Shown piece by piece: positions 7,434 through 14,627 of a stretch of 16,925 nucleotides of DNA. Both the position numbers and the translations under genes were made by a program. The stretch spans positions 1 through 16,925 of the forward strand of contig DAOWKX010000029.1 in NCBI GenBank assembly GCA_030639705.1. Reading direction: 5' to 3'. This DNA is from Candidatus Aminicenantota bacterium (GTDB lineage: Bacteria > Acidobacteriota > Aminicenantia > UBA2199). How positions within the stretch are numbered: position 1 is the first letter of the stretch; every line of letters begins with the position of its first letter. The notes beneath the pieces are model-generated. The model searched no databases. It saw only the letters and a program-made list of their open reading frames with translations, and was not told the DNA's origin.

Positions 7434-7441
7434 TATAAATA

Positions 7442-9007
7442 ATGGAAAATTGGATTGTATATATATTGATTTGTCTGGCCGGTGTCATCGGAGGAATACT
7501 GTTATTTTTTCTGTTTAAAAAAAGGATGTTTGCCGGAGAGTATAAAAAAATCAAATCCCTGGAAATTGAACTTGAAGAAAAAAACAAACAAGAAGTAGAG
7601 AATTACAAAAAGAAAATCAATATTGACCTGAAAGAAGAATTTGCGAACTGGAAAAATGAATACAATAAAAAACAGAATGCTAAAATAAGCAAGCTGAATG
7701 AAACGGAGAGGCGACTCATTCACAAAGAAGAAAATATAGATAGACGTTATGCCAACCTGGATAATAAAGAGAAAGAGCTTAAGAAGAAAGAAAGAGATAT
7801 ATATTACCAGGAAGAAGAGCTGAAGACTTTAAAAAATAAACTCTCAAATACCTATGAAGAGGAAAGGAAAAAACTTGAAAAAATATCTGGAATGACCGTA
7901 CAGGAAGCCAAGGATATGATAATTAAAAAATATGAAAGTGAAGCAAAGATAGAATCTGCCCAGAAATTGAAAGTGATTGAAGAAGAACTGAAAGAAAAAA
8001 GTTCAATGATGGCCAAAGATATTATTTCCACCTCCATACAGAGAACTGCATCGGAGCATATCATTTCCACTTCTGTTACGGTTATAGATCTTCCCAATGA
8101 TGAGATGAAGGGGAGAATAATCGGTCGTGAAGGAAGAAATATCCGGGCATTGGAGAATGCCACAGGTGTTGATTTTATTGTTGATGATACACCCGAAGCC
8201 ATTATTGTTTCGTCTTTTGATCCTTTAAGAAGGGAAATTGCTAAACGTGCACTTGAAACATTGATTACAGACGGGCGTATTCATCCGGCCAGAGTGGAAG
8301 AGATTGTAGAAAAGATCACTAATGAATTTGATCAATATCTGAGAGAAATCGGCGAAAATGCTGTTGTTGAACTGGGGATCGATGATGTCAATCCGGAGTT
8401 ATATTATTACCTGGGAAAACTTAAATTCAGAACATCATATGGACAGAATACCCTCCAGCATTCCAAAGAGGTGGCATTGATTGCTGCGTTCATGGCCAGA
8501 GAGCTGGGAGTTAATGTCAATGTATCGAAGAGAGCTGGATTATTTCATGATATAGGTAAGGCCATAGACAGAGAGACCGAGGGAACCCATACCCAGCATT
8601 CGGTGGATTTGACAAAAAAATATGGTGAATCAAAGATTGTCCAGGATGCCATTGCCTCACATCATATGGATGTTGAATTTTCTTCTGTCGAAGGTGTATT
8701 GATTCAGGCAGCAGATAGTATATCAGCTGCCAGACCGGGGGCCAGACGGGAAATTTTCGAAACCTATATTAAACGGTTGGAAAAACTCGAAGAGGTCAGC
8801 AAATCATTTGAGGGTGTTAATAAGGCATATGCGCTGAGAGCGGGCAGAGAAGTGAGAGTAATTGTTAATTCAAATGAGCTCGATGATAATAAGACCTTTA
8901 TAATATCCAAGGATATTGCCAAAAAAATTCAGGAAGTTATGGAATACCCCGGTCAGATAAAAGTGACTGTTATTAGGGAAGTGAGAGCCATTGAATATGC
9001 AAAATGA
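7442..9007 (+). CDS. rny: Ribonuclease Y
   Basis: RNase Y is the membrane-anchored endoribonuclease that starts mRNA decay in many bacteria. This 521-residue protein has all the parts: one N-terminal membrane helix (IVYILICLAGVIGGILLFF, about residues 5-23) and a long charged coiled coil to about residue 200. A KH RNA-binding domain follows with the GxxG loop G228-R-E-G231 (RIIGREGRNIRALENATG). The HD phosphohydrolase domain has catalytic H369-D370 in LFHDIGKA, then SHHMDVEF. The family tail REVRAIEYAK closes it. AAAGGAGGT lies 8 bases before the ATG. The ymdB-like gene overlaps the 3' end by 11 bases, and rny with ymdB is a recurring pair, consistent with linked roles in RNA and phosphodiester metabolism. 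Confidence 0.97.
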   Translation: MENWIVYILICLAGVIGGILLFFLFKKRMFAGEYKKIKSLEIELEEKNKQEVENYKKKINIDLKEEFANWKNEYNKKQNAKISKLNETERRLIHKEENIDRRYANLDNKEKELKKKERDIYYQEEELKTLKNKLSNTYEEERKKLEKISGMTVQEAKDMIIKKYESEAKIESAQKLKVIEEELKEKSSMMAKDIISTSIQRTASEHIISTSVTVIDLPNDEMKGRIIGREGRNIRALENATGVDFIVDDTPEAIIVSSFDPLRREIAKRALETLITDGRIHPARVEEIVEKITNEFDQYLREIGENAVVELGIDDVNPELYYYLGKLKFRTSYGQNTLQHSKEVALIAAFMARELGVNVNVSKRAGLFHDIGKAIDRETEGTHTQHSVDLTKKYGESKIVQDAIASHHMDVEFSSVEGVLIQAADSISAARPGARREIFETYIKRLEKLEEVSKSFEGVNKAYALRAGREVRVIVNSNELDDNKTFIISKDIAKKIQEVMEYPGQIKVTVIREVRAIEYAK

Positions 9008-9815
9008 TCTATTAAAAATATTTTTTATCGGGGATATAATCGGAAGACCGGGAAGACATTTTCTTAAAAGGGTTCTGCCCATTTTAAAAAAGAGATATAA
9101 TCCTGATCTGGTGATTGCCAATGGAGAAAATCTGGCTGGAGGGCTGGGAATAACAGAAAAAACAGCAGAAGAAATCAGGAGTGCCGGTGTTCATGTGATT
9201 ACAAGTGGAAATCATGTCTGGGATAAAAAGGAAGCACTTGAATTATTGAAAAATGAAAATCATATAATCAGACCCTTAAACTTCCCCGAATCTAATCCCG
9301 GTAAAGGATATTGTGAATTTAATCCGGATAAGAATACCACTGTTTTGGTGGTTAACATTCAGGGCAGGGTATTCATGGAACCAGTTGTTGAAAATCCTTT
9401 CCTGTCCATCAAAAAGTTATTGGCAAAAACAACACATAATATCATTATTGTTGATTTTCATGCCGAAGCATCTGCCGAGAAACAGGCATTGGGTTTTTAT
9501 TTGGATGGTAAAGTCAGTGCGGTATTGGGATCCCACACCCATGTACCGAGTGCGGACTTGAGGATATTATCAAAGGGAACGGCCTATCAGACAGATGTTG
9601 GAATGACCGGTTCCCTGGATTCAGTGATCGGGATGAAAAAGCAACCCATTATTGATAAATTTTTAACCGGTATAAACCAGCGGTTTGAAGTTGCCAAAAA
9701 TAAAATGATTCTTGACGTTAGCGTTCTTGATGTGGATAAATCAAGTGGGAAAACCACAGGAGTAGAACGATTACGGTTTAATGAATTCGATTTAGAGACA
9801 CAAAGATTATCATGA
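8997..9815 (+). CDS. ymdB: YmdB-like metallophosphoesterase (TIGR00282 family)
   Basis: The protein belongs to the YmdB family of binuclear metal phosphodiesterases; B. subtilis YmdB cleaves 2',3'-cyclic nucleotides and influences biofilm and motility. Metal-site motifs are FIGDIIGRPGR with D13, NGEN with E44, SGNHVWD with N72, then DFHAEASAEK and GSHTHVPSAD with their histidines. These match B. subtilis D8, E39, N67, H150, H175 and H177 with a constant offset for the first three. It has 272 residues from ATG 8997; a TTG at 8991 would add two. The start lies within the rny 3' end and the stop overlaps the cupin gene by 4 bases (ATGA). Cytoplasmic: no signal peptide or membrane segment is seen. 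The substrate in this organism is unknown. Confidence 0.93.
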   Translation: MQNDLLKIFFIGDIIGRPGRHFLKRVLPILKKRYNPDLVIANGENLAGGLGITEKTAEEIRSAGVHVITSGNHVWDKKEALELLKNENHIIRPLNFPESNPGKGYCEFNPDKNTTVLVVNIQGRVFMEPVVENPFLSIKKLLAKTTHNIIIVDFHAEASAEKQALGFYLDGKVSAVLGSHTHVPSADLRILSKGTAYQTDVGMTGSLDSVIGMKKQPIIDKFLTGINQRFEVAKNKMILDVSVLDVDKSSGKTTGVERLRFNEFDLETQRLS

Positions 9816-10156
9816 AATACAGAGAAGAAAGACCCTGGGGATGGTTTGAAATTTTATATGAAGAAGATCATATAAAAATAAAAAAAATTCTTGTTAAACC
9901 GGGAAAGAGACTTTCATTGCAGAGCCATGACCAGCGCTCGGAAAACTGGACAATTGTCCAGGGTCAGGCCACTGTGATAATGGATGACCAGATCCATCAC
10001 CTGGTGCCCAATCAGATGATTTTTATCCCTAAAAAGTCAAAGCATAGAATCGAAAACCATAACACCACGGAGTTGGTTTTTATTGAAATACAAACAGGAT
10101 CCTATCTGGGAGAGGATGATATAGTACGGTATCAGGATGATTTTAACCGGTTTTAA
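9812..10156 (+). CDS. Stand-alone cupin of the type II mannose-6-phosphate isomerase family
   Basis: This 114-residue single-domain cupin resembles the C-terminal isomerase domain of ManC/AlgA-type bifunctional enzymes. Its marks are RPWGWFEILYEE, VKPGKRLSLQSHDQRSENW, then FIPKKSKHRIEN and the family tail GSYLGEDDIVRYQDDFNRF. The full-length enzyme interconverts mannose-6-phosphate and fructose-6-phosphate on the way to GDP-mannose; here no guanylyltransferase domain is attached. The first cupin motif reads SHDQRSENW where the family usually has a His-x-His before R-x-E-H-W. H39 is kept, but the second histidine is Gln and EHW is ENW, so metal binding or activity may differ. Translation is coupled to ymdB by an ATGA overlap. 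The role in this operon is not evident. Confidence 0.8.
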   Translation: MKYREERPWGWFEILYEEDHIKIKKILVKPGKRLSLQSHDQRSENWTIVQGQATVIMDDQIHHLVPNQMIFIPKKSKHRIENHNTTELVFIEIQTGSYLGEDDIVRYQDDFNRF

Positions 10157-10691
10157 TGATTTTTAGATATTTTAAAATCAAAAACGCAATCACGAAAAAA
10201 GAAAAAAACAACACGCGGTATTCTTTGTTTTTCATGTAAAGAGCAATATTAAAATTGAAGTCCTTTACTGTCTTTATTTTGGGAAAAAAGGAATTTGATC
10301 GCCTGGACCATTCTTCATATTCCTTGCCAAATTTCTTTTTGAGCCGGTGATGTTCGATAATCATTAAAAAGGGGAAAAACATAAGATAATACACGAAAAA
10401 AATGATATAGCTGGAAATACTGCTTCCCGCCAAGGCAATACCCAATCCCAGTACAAAGTTTCCAAAATATAACGGATTTTTGGTCAGGGCATATGGCCCA
10501 TCTTTTGCTAATTCATTATCCTTGTTGATATATCCAGAAGACCAGGCTCTGAAAAAGATACCGCCCAGCATAATAAAAAAACCAATGGTAATGGATTTTG
10601 CATTGGGAACAGCCAGATAAAGAAGGATTATCAAACAGATTATTCCTGCACATGATCTGTACTTTATAATCAGTTCAGTTATGTTTTTCAT
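10143..10691 (-). CDS. Isoprenylcysteine/phospholipid methyltransferase-like membrane protein
   Basis: The protein has 182 residues and about five membrane segments (roughly 13-29, 34-50, 74-90, 92-111 and 155-176). The conserved SAM-dependent core of the ICMT/PEMT superfamily is present: DGPYALTKNPLYFGNF (about 64-79), E113 in IIEHHRLKKKFG, then KEYEEW (123-128). Members methylate prenylated cysteines in eukaryotes and various lipids or unknown acceptors in bacteria. It is the last gene of a leftward heptose/glycosyltransferase operon and overlaps the GT9 gene by 17 bases. That suggests, but does not prove, that it acts on a cell-surface lipid or glycan. Its 3' end overlaps the plus-strand cupin tail to tail by 14 bases. 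The start is the first ATG; no strong ribosome site is visible. Confidence 0.82.
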   Translation of the reverse strand: MKNITELIIKYRSCAGIICLIILLYLAVPNAKSITIGFFIMLGGIFFRAWSSGYINKDNELAKDGPYALTKNPLYFGNFVLGLGIALAGSSISSYIIFFVYYLMFFPFLMIIEHHRLKKKFGKEYEEWSRRSNSFFPKIKTVKDFNFNIALYMKNKEYRVLFFSFFVIAFLILKYLKIIKTG

Positions 10692-11709
10692 AAATTTTCT
10701 TTACTGCCTCTTCAATCTCATTAGGTGTGATTGACGTTAAACATTTTATTGTATCACATTTTTTTTTATAACAGAATCCACAGGGTAGTTTCTTATATAA
10801 AGAAATACTCTCACTTAATAGAGATCCGTTTCGTAAAGGATTCGTGGGTCCGAAAAGTCCGATTGAGGGCGTTTTTACCATGTCGGCAATATGCAGGGCC
10901 AGTGTGTCGGCTGAAATTAAAAGCCGGGCCTTCTGAATAAATCCGATAAGGTCATCAAATCCGGTATAGAAACTCATGATGGTATTTGTGACCCTGGAAA
11001 CCGTTCTGGCAATCATTTTCTCTTTATCATTCCCCCATAAAATGACAACGGGATAATTGGCTTTTAATCGATTCACAATCTGAATATATTGATCGGTATT
11101 CAGTCTCTTGGATTCCCACCCTCCGCCAATATTGATAAGAAGAAAATGATTGATTGCTAATTTCCGGTCCTTGAGAAAATTGAGAAGTTTTCTGCTCTCT
11201 TTTATTTTTTTCAAGGGGTAATGAATATTTTCTTCCCGAATATCGATTAGTTGTAATAAATTCATATTTTTCAGGATGACATGTTTGTTTTCATCGAAGT
11301 ATTCAGCAGTTCTCCGGTAGAATAATCCGGCCAGAGGTTCTTTCAGGTTTTTTTGATGAAATCCAATAGACTGGCTTTTTAATAAACGGGTAATTATTGC
11401 CGATTTCAGCAGTCCCTGAAAGTCTATAATCAGGTCAAACTTCCGGGTGTATTTTTTTCTTATTATTCTGATCTCTTTCAATTTATTTCGCAATCCCCGG
11501 GTCTTCAGGTTGATGACAATCACTTCATCAATACCCATAAAATTTTCGAGTAAACGGGCGCCAACCGGCTCAACAAACCAGCTTATTTTTGATCCAGGAA
11601 AGTGCTTTCTTATCAGATAAAAAGCAGGTATGGTATGGATGATATCTCCCAAGGAGGATAGTCGTATAATCGCTATATTTCGATAGGGTTGATGTGCTGT
11701 GCTTACCAT
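10675..11709 (-). CDS. Glycosyltransferase family 9 (heptosyltransferase-like)
   Basis: GT9 enzymes transfer heptose from ADP-heptose to the lipopolysaccharide core at the cytoplasmic face of the inner membrane. The 344-residue protein has the family marks: IAIIRLSSLGDIIHTIPAFY at the N terminus (about 12-31), DLIIDFQGLLKSA, INIGGGWESKR at the start of the second Rossmann domain, SADTLALHIAD, and GLFGPTNPLRNG (284-295). A cysteine-rich tail follows (C310, C313, C318, C323), common in this family. Its ATG overlaps the adenylyltransferase stop by 7 bases (ATGGTAA), so translation is probably coupled; no ribosome site is seen. The upstream genes supply ADP-heptose, making a heptosyltransferase I (WaaC-like) role reasonable, but the acceptor cannot be read from sequence. 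Confidence 0.9.
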   Translation of the reverse strand: MVSTAHQPYRNIAIIRLSSLGDIIHTIPAFYLIRKHFPGSKISWFVEPVGARLLENFMGIDEVIVINLKTRGLRNKLKEIRIIRKKYTRKFDLIIDFQGLLKSAIITRLLKSQSIGFHQKNLKEPLAGLFYRRTAEYFDENKHVILKNMNLLQLIDIREENIHYPLKKIKESRKLLNFLKDRKLAINHFLLINIGGGWESKRLNTDQYIQIVNRLKANYPVVILWGNDKEKMIARTVSRVTNTIMSFYTGFDDLIGFIQKARLLISADTLALHIADMVKTPSIGLFGPTNPLRNGSLLSESISLYKKLPCGFCYKKKCDTIKCLTSITPNEIEEAVKKIYEKHN

Positions 11710-12179
11710 TTATTTTTAATATATTTAATGATTTCTGAGGTCGATCTGACCTTGGCGCCACCAACAATCAAAATTTTGCCTCCATAGGATTTAACCGTTT
11801 CCCTCTCCGGAACACTCTCTTCTGTATAATCCGATCCCTTACAATGAAAGTCGGGTTTCAGGATTAAAAGTAGCTTATCAACACTTTTTTCATCAAAAAG
11901 GGTCACATAGTCAACACAAGAAAACGATGATATTAACTTGATTCTGCCGGTTTCATCAATGATAGGTCTGTTTTTGCCTTTTATTGATCGTAAAGATTCA
12001 TCTGAATTCAGTGCAACCACTAAAATATCTGCTAATTGTTTGGCTTCCTTTAAATAACGGATGTGGCCAATGTGGATCAAATCAAAGCCCCCATTGGCAA
12101 GTACAATGGATTTATGCTTTTTTTTTTCCTCTTGAATTATTCTTTTCAATTGATTTAATGGAAAAAATTTTTTATTCAT
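11703..12179 (-). CDS. rfaE2: D-glycero-beta-D-manno-heptose 1-phosphate adenylyltransferase
   Basis: This enzyme joins heptose-1-phosphate and ATP to ADP-heptose. It is the second half of the bifunctional HldE/RfaE of E. coli, here a separate 158-residue protein. Nucleotidyltransferase marks are VLANGGFDLIHIGHIRYLKE with H36-I-G-H39, the loop VVALNSDESLRSIKGKNRPI, KGSDYTEESV, and GGAKVRSTSEII near the C terminus (140-151), corresponding to the STS/T region that contacts ATP. It lies 27 bases after the kinase gene stop and overlaps the GT9 gene. CAGGT is the only faint ribosome-site match before the ATG. Other cytidylyltransferase-like enzymes share the HxGH motif, but the neighbours make this assignment firm. 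Confidence 0.93.
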   Translation of the reverse strand: MNKKFFPLNQLKRIIQEEKKKHKSIVLANGGFDLIHIGHIRYLKEAKQLADILVVALNSDESLRSIKGKNRPIIDETGRIKLISSFSCVDYVTLFDEKSVDKLLLILKPDFHCKGSDYTEESVPERETVKSYGGKILIVGGAKVRSTSEIIKYIKNKW

Positions 12180-12206
12180 TTGACCTGCAAATAATTATTT
12201 TTGCTT

Positions 12207-13190
12207 TTAATTAAGGAGGGAAAACAATTCGTTAAAACTGATAGGGTAGGCACCCTCTTTCATGACTACCATTCCCGACGCAATACTGGCCAGTTGCGCA
12301 GAAGTAGCGAGATCGGCTCCTGTCAGATAGGCCAGACTGGTAACCGCAATCACTGTGTCTCCGGCACCGGTTCCGTCTACAATCTCTGTACCTCCGTAAA
12401 TGTCAATGATCTGGGTTTTTTTATTGGATTCAAAGGTTATCATCCCTTTATGGCCACGTTTTAGAAGTAGGCCCCGGGCCTGGAGTCTGGCTTGCAAATT
12501 TTTCCCAGCCTGATAATAATCTTCCTCTTCTTCAAAATTAACATCGGGAAACATTTTTTTTAATTCCGGTTCATTGGGTGTGGCAATGGTTGTTTGTTTA
12601 AAATTCAGTAAATGATTCCTGGAATCGATAATAATGATTCGGGAGGGGAATTGTTTTCTGATCAGGTTAAATATTTTTGGTTGAACGGATTTGTATAAAT
12701 AATCTGAAATGATCAACAAATCTATGTCTTCCAGTAAGTTTATTAAGTGTTTTTCAATTAGTTTATACTTGGAAGATGCAATGAATTTTTTATTAAAGGT
12801 ATCAATTCTTAATATCTGTTGTTTTTTTGTATTTTCACCTCCTGAAAGGATCCGGCTCTTTTTAGGTGTTCGGTATTCTTCAAGTTCAATTAAAAACTCT
12901 GTTTTAATATGGTTTTTAGCTAATAACGTCTTCAATACATCAGCATCGGTATCCTTTCCCAGAAAGCAGAGAGGGACAGGGTTTGCTCCCAGAGATTTGA
13001 GGTTCATGACCACATTGCCGGCACCACCCAGCTTGTACTCATTGGATTCAAATTCAGTAACCAGAACAGGTGCTTCACGAGAAATTCGACGTGTCGAGGT
13101 GAATATATATTCGTCCAATATGATATCACCCCATACGATGACATTCTTTCCTGGAAATTGCTTCAATGTTTTTTTCAACCGTTTGACCAT
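12207..13190 (-). CDS. rfaE1: D-glycero-beta-D-manno-heptose-7-phosphate kinase
   Basis: A PfkB/ribokinase-fold kinase that phosphorylates heptose-7-phosphate at C1 in ADP-heptose synthesis, equal to domain I of HldE. From ATG 13190 it has 327 residues. Motifs are VWGDIILDEYIFTSTRRISR (19-38), REAPV, KLGGAGNVVMNLKSLGA (substrate site), an RTPKKSRI strand, and DGTGAGDTVIA near the C terminus with catalytic base D278. An in-frame TTG at 13205 would add five residues, but it lies inside the spacer of the predicted promoter, so ATG 13190 is preferred. No ribosome site precedes it. GmhA (sedoheptulose-7-phosphate isomerase) and GmhB (phosphatase), needed for the full pathway, are not in this window. 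Confidence 0.94.
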   Translation of the reverse strand: MVKRLKKTLKQFPGKNVIVWGDIILDEYIFTSTRRISREAPVLVTEFESNEYKLGGAGNVVMNLKSLGANPVPLCFLGKDTDADVLKTLLAKNHIKTEFLIELEEYRTPKKSRILSGGENTKKQQILRIDTFNKKFIASSKYKLIEKHLINLLEDIDLLIISDYLYKSVQPKIFNLIRKQFPSRIIIIDSRNHLLNFKQTTIATPNEPELKKMFPDVNFEEEEDYYQAGKNLQARLQARGLLLKRGHKGMITFESNKKTQIIDIYGGTEIVDGTGAGDTVIAVTSLAYLTGADLATSAQLASIASGMVVMKEGAYPISFNELFSLLN

Positions 13191-13195
13191 GAAAA

Positions 13196-13224
13196 ATGTT
13201 ATCAAATAACCATTTTTCAGTCAA
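13196..13224 (-). promoter_or_regulatory. Promoter of the heptose operon, likely giving a leaderless mRNA
   Basis: Read on the minus strand, TTGACT (13224-13219) and TAACAT (13201-13196) are 17 bases apart. Only five bases separate the -10 box from the rfaE1 ATG at 13190, so transcription should start at or within a base or two of that ATG. With no Shine-Dalgarno sequence present, a leaderless message is the simplest reading. TAACAT matches consensus at only four of six positions. Confidence 0.5.
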
Positions 13225-13259
13225 GCTGGTAAAAATCATGGAAATAATTTTATTTTTTT

Positions 13260-13267
13260 TATAAAAT
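13260..13267 (+). promoter_or_regulatory. Weak candidate -10 region of the double-aldolase gene
   Basis: TATAAAAT follows a T-rich run in the divergent intergenic region, with either TATAAA (13260-13265) or TAAAAT (13262-13267) usable as a -10 box. No good -35 box lies 16-18 bases upstream. Start near 13274 would leave a ~10-base leader before the ATG. Confidence 0.25.
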
Positions 13268-13283
13268 ACTACCTGGATCACCC

Positions 13284-14459
13284 ATGACGGATATAAAGCA
13301 AAAAATTATAAATACCGGAAAGGCCCTTCTGGCCCTTCATCTCCAGAATAGTCATAGCGGTAATATCTCGGTAAGGGTTGGTCAGAAAATATATATAACC
13401 AAAACCGGAACCATGAAAGGCCATTTAAATAAAAAAGACATAATCAATTTTGATATAAAAGAATCCCTACGGAATGTACCCCGGGCATCCTCAGAAGCCG
13501 GTACACATCAGGGAATCCTTCAATATGACCAGGCTGTGATTCACACCCATTCCATCGCCTCGACTCTTTTATCCTATATAGTCGAAACCATCGATCCGGT
13601 TGATTGGCTGGGATCCTGCTGTTTGAAATCAATACCAATAAAGGAATTTGAAAAGCCGGTGGGATCACCGGAAATGGAAAAACAGATTCCTGAAATATTA
13701 TCTCATCACCGGGCAATGGTGGTAAAAGCCCATGGTCCCTTTGTCAGAGGTTCCAATCTGGAGGAGGTATTATGGCTTACCTGCCTGGTTGATTGTTCTT
13801 CAAAAATACTGCTGCATTTAAAAATGATGGGCATGGATTTAAAAAAAATTGATTCGCCGGTTTGGCCACCTGATCTAAATGAGTGGAGAATTTCCCTATC
13901 CGGTCGAATAATCAGGAATCACAAAATAGTGGATTATTTTAAAATGATATCATCCGATATCTTCATGATGCAGCTTTCACCTTTTTTTACCGGCTCGATA
14001 AGTGTTAGAGATAAAGATGAAATGGTATTTTCTCCCAATGCCTCATCCCCGATTTACTTCTCCCCGGCTATTATTAAAACCAGTATCAAAGAAGAGGAAG
14101 AAGACTTTTTTCAAAGGCTCCATCAATCAGTATATTTAAGGTCAGAAGAAAAATCTGTTATTTTTACCCATTCACCGTATGCAATGATTCAGTCGATTTC
14201 AGCTCAAATTGAAAACAGAAACTTGATTATACCGATTGATGCTGAGGGCAAAATTCTCTATCCGGGTATTCCAATACTGCATCCCGAACTGGATATCAAA
14301 GAGATTGTTAAACAGGCAATCGAACATAGAATGGTTGTACTATCGGGAATAGGTGTACTTTCAGTCGGAGATTCCCTTCATGAGACCCTGCATCACTGTT
14401 CATCATTGAAGAATATTTGTAAGATCATGACCTGGGTCCAGCACCTGGAAAACAGATAA
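13284..14459 (+). CDS. Tandem class II aldolase/adducin-domain protein with degenerate second half
   Basis: The 391-residue protein holds two copies of the class II aldolase fold. Copy 1 (about 1-190) has the signatures of fuculose-phosphate aldolase: SGNISVR (25-31), SSEAGTH with E71, HTHS with H87 and H89, and KAHGPF with H150. These are the four zinc ligands, so copy 1 could be a working aldolase or epimerase on a sugar phosphate. Copy 2 (about 200-391) keeps TGSISVR (236-242) and THS, but the ligand positions read F276, F294, H296 and G355, so it cannot form the usual metal site. The single-domain family is about 215 residues. It diverges from the heptose operon. The substrate is unknown. 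No clear ribosome site precedes the ATG. Confidence 0.85.
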   Translation: MTDIKQKIINTGKALLALHLQNSHSGNISVRVGQKIYITKTGTMKGHLNKKDIINFDIKESLRNVPRASSEAGTHQGILQYDQAVIHTHSIASTLLSYIVETIDPVDWLGSCCLKSIPIKEFEKPVGSPEMEKQIPEILSHHRAMVVKAHGPFVRGSNLEEVLWLTCLVDCSSKILLHLKMMGMDLKKIDSPVWPPDLNEWRISLSGRIIRNHKIVDYFKMISSDIFMMQLSPFFTGSISVRDKDEMVFSPNASSPIYFSPAIIKTSIKEEEEDFFQRLHQSVYLRSEEKSVIFTHSPYAMIQSISAQIENRNLIIPIDAEGKILYPGIPILHPELDIKEIVKQAIEHRMVVLSGIGVLSVGDSLHETLHHCSSLKNICKIMTWVQHLENR

Positions 14460-14504
14460 ACCGGTTTTTATATTAAAAAATAATGATGTTTTCGGATAGT
14501 GGTC

Positions 14505-14533
14505 TTGACATAAGCATTTTTTTGAATCATAAT
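14505..14533 (+). promoter_or_regulatory. Strong sigma-70-type promoter of the bactofilin gene
   Basis: A perfect TTGACA (14505-14510) and CATAAT (14528-14533) are exactly 17 bases apart. Transcription should start near 14540, giving a leader of about 88 bases before the bactofilin ATG at 14628. The promoter separates this gene from the double-aldolase gene, whose stop is 45 bases upstream. Confidence 0.65.
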
Positions 14534-14540
14534 AATTGGT

Positions 14541-14585
14541 ATGGCTGTTCAGGTAAGCAAAAGAATAACAAAATATTATTTGTAA
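14541..14585 (+). CDS. Possible 14-residue leader ORF before bactofilin
   Basis: An ATG at 14541 lies eight bases after the -10 box, where transcription is expected to begin, and opens a 14-codon frame (MAVQVSKRITKYYL) closed by TAA 42 bases before the bactofilin start. There is no room for a ribosome site, so it could only be translated as a leaderless message. It is rich in basic residues and ends in aromatic ones. A frame this short can easily arise by chance; it is listed because it coincides with the predicted start. Confidence 0.22.
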   Translation: MAVQVSKRITKYYL

Positions 14586-14627
14586 GTGTATTACCTTCTT
14601 GAGATAAGTCAATTAAGGAGATAAAAA

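Noticed and set aside
8870..9121. Open frame on the minus strand across the rny-ymdB junction.
   Set aside because: Both plus-strand genes have intact catalytic motifs through this stretch; the antisense frame shows no recognisable domain.
12201..13209. Long open frames on the plus strand across the heptose kinase gene (for example 12709-13209).
   Set aside because: They lie opposite a clear PfkB-type kinase with complete motifs, have no family signature and no ribosome site, so they are shadows.
14456..14475. AAACCGGTTT followed by TTAT right after the aldolase gene as a terminator.
   Set aside because: The palindrome has no loop when folded and the T run is short and interrupted, so it is not a credible terminator. 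AACCGGTT also occurs at 10145-10152, but an eight-base palindrome is too short to call a repeat.
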